This document shows, one piece after another, positions 40,201-48,345 of a DNA stretch of 48,345 nt. Positions within the stretch are counted from its first letter, which is position 1; each line of letters opens with the position of its first letter. Position numbers and translations under genes: made by a program. The notes beneath the pieces are model-generated. The model was not told the origin of the DNA and did not search any database. It saw only the letters and a list, made by a program, of their open reading frames with translations. This stretch comes from Akkermansiaceae bacterium (GTDB taxonomy: Bacteria > Verrucomicrobiota > Verrucomicrobiia > Verrucomicrobiales > Akkermansiaceae): contig JANYFB010000308.1 in NCBI GenBank assembly GCA_025362955.1, positions 1 through 48,345 of the forward strand. The letters are read 5' to 3'.

Positions 40201-40899
40201 AGTCGCAGCATCCGTGATGCGTTGGACTTCGGTGGTGCCGTTCACCGGATAGATGATGACCATGGTGCGCTGGCCGGGGCGGATGACCCAGTTGTTCGAG
40301 TAAAGCCGCCGGTCGTCCGCTAGGGATACGGTAGCGAAGCGGGTCTCGGGTTTTTCTCCGATCCCGGTTTTAAAAAGTTCCACGCTTGCGGGGGTGATGG
40401 TGGCTGCGGAATCTCCAAGCGTGGCAGCGAGGCGGGCGGCGGTGAGGTTGATGAACCGACAGGTGGTGTCGGGGAACGACTTTGGATCATCCGCTAACAC
40501 GAGAGTCATGAGGATTTCCGGGCGATCCGGATGGGGCAGAAACAGAACGAGAGGCAGGCTGCCACCTTTGGACAAATCTGCCTCTGCTACGACCTTGCGG
40601 ATGGGTTTACCATCGGCACCGACGGCCTTGCGAAAGAACACCACTTTACCGGGACCGAGGCGGTCGTAGTAATTGGAGCGGCTGCTGTCGAAAATGCCGA
40701 TGGTTCCTTCCTTGCCCAATTCCTTCTGGGGCGTGCCAGCCTCAGGCATCGCGGCGTAGGAGAGTTCCTCCACAGTCACCCGGCAGCCGAGAGTACGGAA
40801 CGTTCCCTTGCGATTTTGGTCGGACTCCTGGGCCGTTAGGGGCAGGAGGGCGCTGAATAGAGCGATGATGCTGCAGGGAATTTTTAGTTTAGATCTCAT
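40195..40899 (-). CDS. Secreted protein of unknown function
   Basis: ATG at 40899 gives signal peptide MRSKLKIPCSIIALFSALLPLTAQ; overlaps the end of the upstream minus-strand gene. Confidence 0.6.
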   Translation of the reverse strand: MRSKLKIPCSIIALFSALLPLTAQESDQNRKGTFRTLGCRVTVEELSYAAMPEAGTPQKELGKEGTIGIFDSSRSNYYDRLGPGKVVFFRKAVGADGKPIRKVVAEADLSKGGSLPLVLFLPHPDRPEILMTLVLADDPKSFPDTTCRFINLTAARLAATLGDSAATITPASVELFKTGIGEKPETRFATVSLADDRRLYSNNWVIRPGQRTMVIIYPVNGTTEVQRITDAATL

Positions 40900-43800
40900 T
40901 GGGTGAAAGCCAGCGGAAGGAGGTGATTGTGAAACTACGACCAAAAATCTTGTTCTTTTCGGATTTCAGGTCGGCCAGGGAAGCTTCTGCGGGATCGGTG
41001 GAGCCGTCGAGAAATTCGGGCAGGCGCTGGACCACCGCCTCGGCGATCACTTGGGCGATGACTCGCCCACTAGCGTCTATCGCCTGTCCGCAGGCTCTGA
41101 CGGTGAAGGTATCGGAGCGCACCGTCATCGCTGGGGAAAACGCCTGCACGATATCCTGCTGCATGAGATATCCCGGCATGCCGGTGGCGGTGTTGAGGGT
41201 GTTTCCTTTCGCGTCCTTCAGATTACCGGGGATCATGGCGGGTGTGCCACCGGTGACGGTGGTGGGCACGCCTGCCGCCTTGGCGGTGGCATTGACATCG
41301 GGCGAAGTATTGTCGATGGCCGCCTGGAGCGCCCCGGCGCGAGTGAGCGGGCCGTCGGGGCCGAGGCGGCGATTGAGAAAATCCGCCATGCTGAGAAACG
41401 GCCCGCGGAGCTTTACCTGCTCGACGATCCGTGCCGCGAGTTCATCCAGCTCCGCGTCATTGAGCACGCGTAATCCGTCCCATGCGGAGTTTGGGTTGCA
41501 ATTGGCGGAAGCAGACCAGAAGCGTGGGATGGGATTTTTGTTAGGACCGGTGCCGAGATCGAGAGTGGTCGCATTGCCTGAGGTGGCGTTGAAAAGGCGC
41601 AGCTTGTTGCCGGACAGGCTTCCGAGGAGCGCCTTCCAAGCACCGGTGGAGGTGGAGTTGACGTTGAAGGCACCGTCGAGAATCAAATTGGCTGCGGCTT
41701 TTTCCACCGACCGCAACTCATCCATGCGGAGGGGTTTGCTGGCTGGCGAGCGCGGCTTGATGCGTCCGTTGAGCAGCGGTTTATTAAAGTCAATGAGGAC
41801 GCTGCCTGCATTGGCGTCATTGAAATCATTCCAATAAGCAGGCAAGGTGGTACCCGACGAAGCAGCGGCGGGGGGCACGGTGGAGAGGAAAAATCGGTCG
41901 AACAAGGCCTGGTTGGCCAAGAACGAATCATCCAGGAAAAGGGTGTCGCTGGTGACACTTCCGGCGACGGTGGGTGAGGTCAATGCGTTATTGTCCAACG
42001 GGATGACTGGCGAAGGGAGCGAACCACCAACAAACATCGAACCCATTCCCAAATAGGCAAAGTTTCCAATTGTTAGGAAATTCATCGCTGGCATGTGCAT
42101 GAATTGTCCCAGCGAAACCAACGGCTGGCGCGGCACGTCGCGCAAGATGTATCGATTGCTGGGCATTCCGGATCCAGCACTGGCATCGCCGAACGAAGTC
42201 TGCCAGACATTCGGGTTGCCAGCCGGGTGGACGATCTGAACATCTGTCTGCCCATTGGTATAAATCCCGCCGAAGGGGCTTAGATAGACTTCCTTCCAAG
42301 GGTATGAGGCGGAGTCCTCCAACGGAGTGAACTGGCTGAAATTGCCATGAAACAACGGGATCTGGTTGGCGGCGTTGGAATAGGTAAATGTAGAGGCAGA
42401 GGGCTTCAGGCCTTTCTGGCGGATGTAAAAGCCAATGATCCTGCGGGGTTGGCTATTCATCTGGCTGATGGAAAGTTTCTGCCAGCTTCCCGCCGATGCC
42501 GGTTGCTGATAGGAGCCGCCCGCCTGGGCGCGGGCGGAACCATCGTTGTCAGGCCATTTGTAGTTGGGAGGATTGCAGAAAGTGTCCACGGCCTGGCATC
42601 TCAGTGAGGGTGCGCTGAGCTGGATGCTGATCTCGGCGTTCGGATCGGTAGTGGAGAAGGGAGTTCCCGAGCTTTTACCGGTGGTGGCATCAGCGGTGGC
42701 GGGCAGGTCACAATATTGCGAGTAGTCTGCGGACATTCCGGGGTTGGAAACCAAGTCGCTGAAGGTGATCGCCGCTTTCGGGTCGCTTTTCAACTCATCC
42801 GCATCGAGCGCAAAAACACGCGTCTCGCCAGGTTCAAGCGTGGCGCAGGCACCGGCTTTTGTTTTGAGGGTAAGGCGTCCGGCGTCTGCTTGGTTGATGA
42901 GAGAGTAGGGAACCGTAATCGTGGTGTTTCCGCTTTTGGCAGAAACCTTGATGCAGGTCACGGTGGGTGATGCCGCATTGTAGGATCCGGCAGTGGCGAA
43001 GGCTCCGAAGTTTCTCTGGAACTGATAGTCGCTGGCTTGAATTCTAGCGGAATAGGGATTGTAGAGAACGAGCTGTGGGTAGTAATGAAGCCTGAGCCTC
43101 CAAGCCGGCGTGGTTGCGTTACCGGCATTATAGCTGGAGATCGCGACATCGACGCGGAATGCGATTGGCATCGGTGCGATACCGGCCTGCTTGGTGCTGG
43201 AGCCTGCGAGTTTGACTCCATAATAGCGTGGAGAAAGGACATTGGGCAGGGTTTCCGGTGTTCCTGAACTCGTCGGTGCGGTGGAAGGCTTGCCACTGGA
43301 CGCTATCGGGGAACTCATTAGACTTTTATAAGTGTTGTAATGGAAATAGAGCGAATGCCACGGCAGGCCATCAGTGATTTCCGGATTGGCGGGCTGCACT
43401 CCTGAAGGAATCGTGGGATCGGTGTTGGCGCTGTTGGTGGAATAGCGGTAGAGCATTGCCGCACCGTTGCCGTAGTTGTTGAGCAAGCTTTCGAATGCCG
43501 AAGGGGTTTCAAATGCCGCAGTCAGGTCTTTTTTTAAACCGCCGTGACGAACGTCAGCGATTACCCCCTGGCTGTTCACGGTAAAATCGGGAGAATAACG
43601 GGCGATCGGGTTTTTCATCGAAACCTCGGGCAGCAATTTAACCGTTTCGAGAGTCAGGAATTTCGCCATGGTTTCCGGCGGTGATTTTCGCAAATCCAGT
43701 CCTGTGGAAGCCATTGGCAGCACCTTCTGCATGGCATTCGCCTGAGGTGCGAGATGATGGAGTTGATCGATGGCTGCCAGACCGCTGGAGAACGTGAAAT

Positions 43801-44518
43801 CTACCAGATTGGCCTTCGCCTTCAATCCCTCATCGCAAACCCAATATCCGTAGCGACCGCCGGGCGTCGAGATGGTGGAGCCTGGCACCTTCACCAGCGG
43901 CACCGTCACCTCCGCCAGATCAGCCCCAAGATTTTTTGCAATGACGACACCATCCGCATCGGTGTTGTTAGATATCGCAGTGTACCCAATAGGATCGAGC
44001 GGATTCTGGCTGCCCGGCTGGGGATTCGACACAAGCCAACGGGCGGCTAGCGTACGGCTGGTGCCTATGCTGTCGGTCCTTTGCGCTTCAGTCGGCTTGC
44101 TCCCGGTTTTCCAGACACCGGTCCAATACTTCTGGTTCACACCCTCCACTGCAGGTGTGTCAGGCTTGGAGTCCAGAATTTCCGCCCTCGCGGTGATGCG
44201 CTGATCGGGCCCGGCTTCTTTTTGAAGCTCACCGATGGCCAGCATCAGACCCATGCGGGCATTGGCACGCGCGGTCGCCATGGCCTCTTCCTGTGTGGAA
44301 CTGCGCAGCGAGATACTGGAAAGCGAGAGCAATCCGATGGCGATGACCGTGAGCAGAATCATCAGGCTTAACGTGACAACAAGCGCGAAGCCCCTGTTAG
44401 TTTGCGGGGAGCTGTCATGGCAGCGGGGAGATCGAAAAAAGGCAAAGGTCTCCCCTGTTGCCAAATCCTCCCCAGGGTCTAACGAACTATTCACGCTGTA
44501 ACCATCATGTTGATTCAT
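40889..44518 (-). CDS. Verru_Chthon cassette protein A-like protein (large, pilin/PilX-like N-terminal TM)
   Basis: RGFALVVTLSLMILLTVIAIGLLSLSSISLRSS N-terminal helix; about 1200 aa; ELDELAARIVEQVKLRGPFLSMADFLNRRLG. ORF-track start 44557 lies within an apparent operator; ATG 44518 or GTG 44494 more likely. Confidence 0.6.
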   Translation of the reverse strand: MNQHDGYSVNSSLDPGEDLATGETFAFFRSPRCHDSSPQTNRGFALVVTLSLMILLTVIAIGLLSLSSISLRSSTQEEAMATARANARMGLMLAIGELQKEAGPDQRITARAEILDSKPDTPAVEGVNQKYWTGVWKTGSKPTEAQRTDSIGTSRTLAARWLVSNPQPGSQNPLDPIGYTAISNNTDADGVVIAKNLGADLAEVTVPLVKVPGSTISTPGGRYGYWVCDEGLKAKANLVDFTFSSGLAAIDQLHHLAPQANAMQKVLPMASTGLDLRKSPPETMAKFLTLETVKLLPEVSMKNPIARYSPDFTVNSQGVIADVRHGGLKKDLTAAFETPSAFESLLNNYGNGAAMLYRYSTNSANTDPTIPSGVQPANPEITDGLPWHSLYFHYNTYKSLMSSPIASSGKPSTAPTSSGTPETLPNVLSPRYYGVKLAGSSTKQAGIAPMPIAFRVDVAISSYNAGNATTPAWRLRLHYYPQLVLYNPYSARIQASDYQFQRNFGAFATAGSYNAASPTVTCIKVSAKSGNTTITVPYSLINQADAGRLTLKTKAGACATLEPGETRVFALDADELKSDPKAAITFSDLVSNPGMSADYSQYCDLPATADATTGKSSGTPFSTTDPNAEISIQLSAPSLRCQAVDTFCNPPNYKWPDNDGSARAQAGGSYQQPASAGSWQKLSISQMNSQPRRIIGFYIRQKGLKPSASTFTYSNAANQIPLFHGNFSQFTPLEDSASYPWKEVYLSPFGGIYTNGQTDVQIVHPAGNPNVWQTSFGDASAGSGMPSNRYILRDVPRQPLVSLGQFMHMPAMNFLTIGNFAYLGMGSMFVGGSLPSPVIPLDNNALTSPTVAGSVTSDTLFLDDSFLANQALFDRFFLSTVPPAAASSGTTLPAYWNDFNDANAGSVLIDFNKPLLNGRIKPRSPASKPLRMDELRSVEKAAANLILDGAFNVNSTSTGAWKALLGSLSGNKLRLFNATSGNATTLDLGTGPNKNPIPRFWSASANCNPNSAWDGLRVLNDAELDELAARIVEQVKLRGPFLSMADFLNRRLGPDGPLTRAGALQAAIDNTSPDVNATAKAAGVPTTVTGGTPAMIPGNLKDAKGNTLNTATGMPGYLMQQDIVQAFSPAMTVRSDTFTVRACGQAIDASGRVIAQVIAEAVVQRLPEFLDGSTDPAEASLADLKSEKNKIFGRSFTITSFRWLSPNEI

Positions 44519-44527
44519 GTTTGAAAA

Positions 44528-44565
44528 CAGGGTTGTTTTGCGTCGGTATAGTGTCATTTTACGTC
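44528..44565 (-). promoter_or_regulatory. Putative AraC/XylR-type operator pair E
   Basis: Minus strand gacgtaaaatgacacta (from 44565) and gacgcaaaacaaccctg (from 44544), 21 bp apart. Confidence 0.65.
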
Positions 44566-44607
44566 AGAATCAGCGGGATGAGTGCAATCCGGAGTGAGTG
44601 CGGTCTT

Positions 44608-44645
44608 GACGTAAAATTGCACGCCATTGACGCAAAATCGCCCCT
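44608..44645 (+). promoter_or_regulatory. Putative AraC/XylR-type operator pair D
   Basis: gacgtaaaattgcacgc (44608) and gacgcaaaatcgcccct (44629), 21 bp apart; gatgct -10-like hexamer at 44658-44663. Confidence 0.75.
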
Positions 44646-44768
44646 CTTGCGGTGAATGATGCTTGAAACAAACTTTCGTATGAAAGCCCCGCCATGATTC
44701 CGATGGTGACCATATCCAGATCAATCGGCCGGAGCGCTAATTTTTAAAAAGCAGGCCAAAGTAATCAC

Positions 44769-47700
44769 ATGATAAATTTCCAACGTTTCCTTTTCAGCGT
44801 GATCTGTCCGCATCTTGCGGCGTTGCCGCTGGCGTTTTCCCAAAGCGTGCCAGCTCCCCTTGCTCCCCCCCAGCAGGATCGCGGACTACCCTATACCCGA
44901 ACGGCTATTCCGGCTGCACTCGAAAAGATCCGAGGCGGGATCGCCGTTTTTCCGGGTAGCCGCTATGGTTACGTGAAGGGCTTGCGGGTGCGGTTAGACG
45001 AGAAGGATTTGCTGCGGGCGGAAGCCGTTTCGAAAGACGGCGTGGTGTACGTGCCGGGTTCATTTGCCGCTCTGGTCGGAATAGCGGAAATCAATCCCGC
45101 GCCTGTGCCGGAGGATCTTGCCGCCATCGCGGATCGTTGGGTTTACACCCCTGGCGAGTTGGTTGGGAAAAGTCGCGGGGCATACACTCCCGCTGGAAAT
45201 GTCCGAACGCTGAAAGTTCGTGATGCGACCTACTACGCGATTGATGATGTGGCAGCGGCAACGGGTCTGAAAGTCACGAGCCATCCGCGTGGTCTGGTCT
45301 ATCTGGGAGAAAGCGCTCTCACCTTCGGAGCAGACGAGGACGCAGTGCTGGATTCCGTCATCACTCTTTTTGACACGCCGGATAAATTCGCCGATCCGGA
45401 CATCGCGACGAGATCAATCCCGAATCTAACACGCCAAGGTAAATGGACGGACCATGTCAAGGTCACTCCCGAGCAAATGGCCATTTTACACGGACCGGAA
45501 ACCGAATGGCCGACGGTGCCGAAGAATCAATATAATTTCAAAGGTTTCGACAAGACGTTGCTGGGTTCGGAAATGCCAGCGCCGGGAATCTATCCGCGTC
45601 TGCTCTTCAGTGCCAAGGACGTGCCAATGCTGGCCGCCAGAGTCAAGGCCACGACGGTCGGACAGATGTCGCTCATCGAAATGGAGCATCTATTCAAAAA
45701 AACTTTCTGGGATCCGCAAACGAGCGATGGAGAGGTTTTTCAAAAACTCGCGTCGGGAAATCTCACCGGTCTGGAGTGGCCGGACGATGTTCGCCCGGAG
45801 CAGATCGCTACCGTCAACACCGCGCAGCAGTTCAAAGGACAGAAACAGGGGATCTACAATTCACACGTTGCCTATATGCCGGAATGCCTGACCTCAATGG
45901 CGCTCTATTGCTTGATCGCCAACGACGACGATCATGGTCGCCAAGTGGCTGCGGCGGTCGCCAACTACTATAAACTGCGCGAGCCGTTGATCGACGAGTG
46001 GCTCAAAATCAGCGATTCAGAGTTCGGCTCATCACTGCGCAAACCGGATGGAACTCTCGTCTCGCTCAACGCATCGGGTGCCCGCACGCACTGGCGGAAC
46101 ATCCACGGCTTGGTCGCCCACATGAATCTCGGACTCTCTCTCGACCTCGCCGGAAAATGGATGAATGCGGTACAAAAAGACGTGATGCGCCGCGTCATCG
46201 CGAAGGCGACCTATGGCAGACGGTCCTATGGCCAGGATGCACCGGTTAGATTCCGCGATGTGAACTGGATGGCCTGGGATCTTCCCCATTTCATTGCGTT
46301 GGCGGCGATTGAAGGGCTGCCGGGATTCGACGCGGAAGCCTACGCCTCGGGGGCGGAAAGCGTGCGTGCGTTTTGTGATTGGGGAATCGACGAAGCCGGC
46401 GTGATTTTTGAAAGCACTGGGAAAAACCCCGGTGCGCTGGAGTTTGAACTCCTCTCGATGGTGATCATGGCGCGGCACGGTGAAAACCTTTTTGGCCATC
46501 CGCACTGGCGAAATCTAATGGAGGCCTCGGTCCAGATGAGCTCGCCGACAGGCCGGGTCATGGTGAACAGCGGGACGCAATATTCTCCTTTCAGCCGTCA
46601 GAAGCTGTCGCGCTTCCTCGTTCCTGAATTGAAGTGTTTCTATCCGGAAAGCCGCCTGCCGGACTATTGGCTGACATCGATGTTCAACGACGCCGGAGCC
46701 GACCCTAACGACCCCACCTGCCTTCTGCCACCCGATAAGTTTTCCGCCGATGATTACCGCGCGAAAGTCCCTACCCTCCCGCGCCTGCGACTGCCTAGCG
46801 TGACCTATCCGGGGATGGCACGGAATGTGTTATACGACGCCGATATTCAGCCGACGAAGCGCTCCGACCTAAAACTGCCGCTGGATTTTAACGCGCCATG
46901 GCAGGGTGCCTTTTCCAGCTACAGTGATCGGACGGTGGAGGCGGCATGGATGCATCTTTACGTGCGTCCCCATCATTATCTCGGTGCCGGCCATCATCAT
47001 GCCGATGCGGGCATGTTCCACTTCTCCGCGCTGGGAGTGGACTGGTTCACCCAATCGCCTTTCTCCCAAACCTACGACGGAAAGTACTATAACCTCGTCC
47101 AAGTGGACGGCGAATCCGAGCCGACCGCAATTTCAGGCGGGCCGTTAGGCTACAACGGTGCAGCCACCTATCTTGGAGCGGTGATCGGAAATGATGCCTC
47201 GGTCGGTAGCGCGGATCTAACTTACGCCTATTCATGGAGATGGAACACGCAGCCGCCGCAAGTCTGGTCGGACGAACTCGGTGCCATGGGCTGGGAACTC
47301 GATCCGTCTCCGGAAAATCTCCGTATCTGGGCGGGCACGGCCCGATACAAAATGCGGCCGTGGTGGTCTAACTACAATTATTCCAACTACATCCCGACCA
47401 GCCGTGCGCCGTTTAATCCAATGCAATATGTCTTTCGGAGCACTGCGCTCATTCGTGGAGTCCAACCCTATGGTATAGTTATAGATGATTTGAAAAAGGA
47501 CGAGTCACCGCATCTCTATCAGTGGGCAGGAATGCTGAATGGTGGAGTATGGAAAGCCGAGGTTCCGGGGCTCGCGTCCAACCAAATCGCTTTGGCCACA
47601 AATGGTCTTGATCCGGATTTGAATGCGAGTGAAACCCGGAAGACGCTGGAGCCGAAAGCGGGTGATCCGCTGTTGATCGTCACGGCGCTTGGCATGGATT

Positions 47701-48005
47701 CGAGTGGTGATTCCAAGCTGCATCTCCTTCAGGTGGAAACGGCCCCGGGACCGTCGGATCGAAACGGCAAGCCGATGTTTCATGATCGCCTGCTGATCAA
47801 CCGGCGTGCGGTCTCGGCGAACTTCCGCGTGCTTCTCCTGCCAGTGCGGGCCGGCAGCCCGATACCTGTCGTTTCGTGGGACGCCACCCGCCAAACCGCC
47901 ACCGTCAATTTCCCCGGACAGCCCGACACCTTGCACTTCAACATCGCCGACGATCAACGCACCCGCCTCGGGGCAAGCCGCGGTGACAAGGTGATGATTC
48001 ATTAG
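44769..48005 (+). CDS. Secreted heparinase II/III family protein with copper-amine-oxidase-N-like domain
   Basis: VVYVPGSFAALVGI...RTLKVRDATYYAIDDVAAATGLKVTSHPRGLVYLGE (Cu-amine-oxidase-N-like); MPAPGIYPRLLFSAKDVPMLAARV; GHHHADAGMFHFSALGVDW; RAVSANFRVLLLPVRAGSPIPVVSW. Confidence 0.85.
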   Translation: MINFQRFLFSVICPHLAALPLAFSQSVPAPLAPPQQDRGLPYTRTAIPAALEKIRGGIAVFPGSRYGYVKGLRVRLDEKDLLRAEAVSKDGVVYVPGSFAALVGIAEINPAPVPEDLAAIADRWVYTPGELVGKSRGAYTPAGNVRTLKVRDATYYAIDDVAAATGLKVTSHPRGLVYLGESALTFGADEDAVLDSVITLFDTPDKFADPDIATRSIPNLTRQGKWTDHVKVTPEQMAILHGPETEWPTVPKNQYNFKGFDKTLLGSEMPAPGIYPRLLFSAKDVPMLAARVKATTVGQMSLIEMEHLFKKTFWDPQTSDGEVFQKLASGNLTGLEWPDDVRPEQIATVNTAQQFKGQKQGIYNSHVAYMPECLTSMALYCLIANDDDHGRQVAAAVANYYKLREPLIDEWLKISDSEFGSSLRKPDGTLVSLNASGARTHWRNIHGLVAHMNLGLSLDLAGKWMNAVQKDVMRRVIAKATYGRRSYGQDAPVRFRDVNWMAWDLPHFIALAAIEGLPGFDAEAYASGAESVRAFCDWGIDEAGVIFESTGKNPGALEFELLSMVIMARHGENLFGHPHWRNLMEASVQMSSPTGRVMVNSGTQYSPFSRQKLSRFLVPELKCFYPESRLPDYWLTSMFNDAGADPNDPTCLLPPDKFSADDYRAKVPTLPRLRLPSVTYPGMARNVLYDADIQPTKRSDLKLPLDFNAPWQGAFSSYSDRTVEAAWMHLYVRPHHYLGAGHHHADAGMFHFSALGVDWFTQSPFSQTYDGKYYNLVQVDGESEPTAISGGPLGYNGAATYLGAVIGNDASVGSADLTYAYSWRWNTQPPQVWSDELGAMGWELDPSPENLRIWAGTARYKMRPWWSNYNYSNYIPTSRAPFNPMQYVFRSTALIRGVQPYGIVIDDLKKDESPHLYQWAGMLNGGVWKAEVPGLASNQIALATNGLDPDLNASETRKTLEPKAGDPLLIVTALGMDSSGDSKLHLLQVETAPGPSDRNGKPMFHDRLLINRRAVSANFRVLLLPVRAGSPIPVVSWDATRQTATVNFPGQPDTLHFNIADDQRTRLGASRGDKVMIH

Positions 48006-48016
48006 AAAATCCATTC

Positions 48017-48345
48017 ATGAAACGATTCCTGCTGATCTTCCCGACGATGCTTTTGTTCGGCGGTGCCGTTGCCGGTGAGTCCTTGGATACTTTCGAGCAA
48101 AGAAGGCAGACCGTTCTCAAGACTTTCGCCGGGGAAGGATCGGATATATTTATGCGGGCGGAATGCCTGTTCACTCTAGGTCGCGACAAGGAGGCATTGA
48201 TCGAAGTAAACAAGGGCCTGGACCCGCTGGTGCCAGGTAACAAGATCAATCGCTGGATGCACGGTGGAAACACCGGTTTCATCGCTTGGCCGGGTATCGA
48301 TTGTTATATTAGATTTGAAAAACTCCTCGATGCGGCGACCAAGGA
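48017..48345 (+). CDS. N-terminal fragment of a secreted protein of unknown function (runs off window)
   Basis: ATG at 48017, signal peptide MKRFLLIFPTMLLFGGAVAG, open to window end. Confidence 0.7.
   Translation, partial: MKRFLLIFPTMLLFGGAVAGESLDTFEQRRQTVLKTFAGEGSDIFMRAECLFTLGRDKEALIEVNKGLDPLVPGNKINRWMHGGNTGFIAWPGIDCYIRFEKLLDAATK

Noticed and set aside
1-48345. CRISPR arrays, IS elements, transposases or integrases
   Set aside because: No regularly spaced repeat array, transposase/integrase motifs or terminal inverted repeats recognised by eye.

Overview
The window reads as a Verrucomicrobia-like, GC-rich locus. The left flank (about 1-3.7 kb) is housekeeping-like: the 3' end of a pseudopilin-like gene, LMW protein-tyrosine phosphatase, NagB, RidA-family, M23 peptidase and a small secreted protein. 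Next comes a decayed junction: a DUF4186-like pseudogene abutting a 3'-half tRNA fragment. From about 4.1 kb to the right edge lies a large polysaccharide-utilisation locus. It contains a kelch-SSS transporter fusion, four heparinase II/III-type genes (two broken by single-base lesions), two GH43s, a GH105, a remotely GH67-like protein, a beta-helix protein, a sialate O-acetylesterase-like protein, a TIM-barrel isomerase, two giant modular surface proteins and one XylR/AraC-type regulator. A Verru_Chthon-cassette-A-like gene sits inside the locus. The strongest undescribed signal is a DNA motif, GACGYAAAAT-N-SCMCC-like, found as five tandem direct-repeat pairs. Half-sites are exactly 21 bp apart in every pair, and each pair points toward a transcription unit (4154, 16146, 20138, 44608 on +; 44565 on -). 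Three pairs also have a GATRCY -10-like hexamer at the same offset. This looks like the operator set of the locus AraC/XylR-family regulator, which would be autoregulated. It also implies that several ORF-caller start codons are too far upstream. All family calls were made by eye from motifs; no database search was run.
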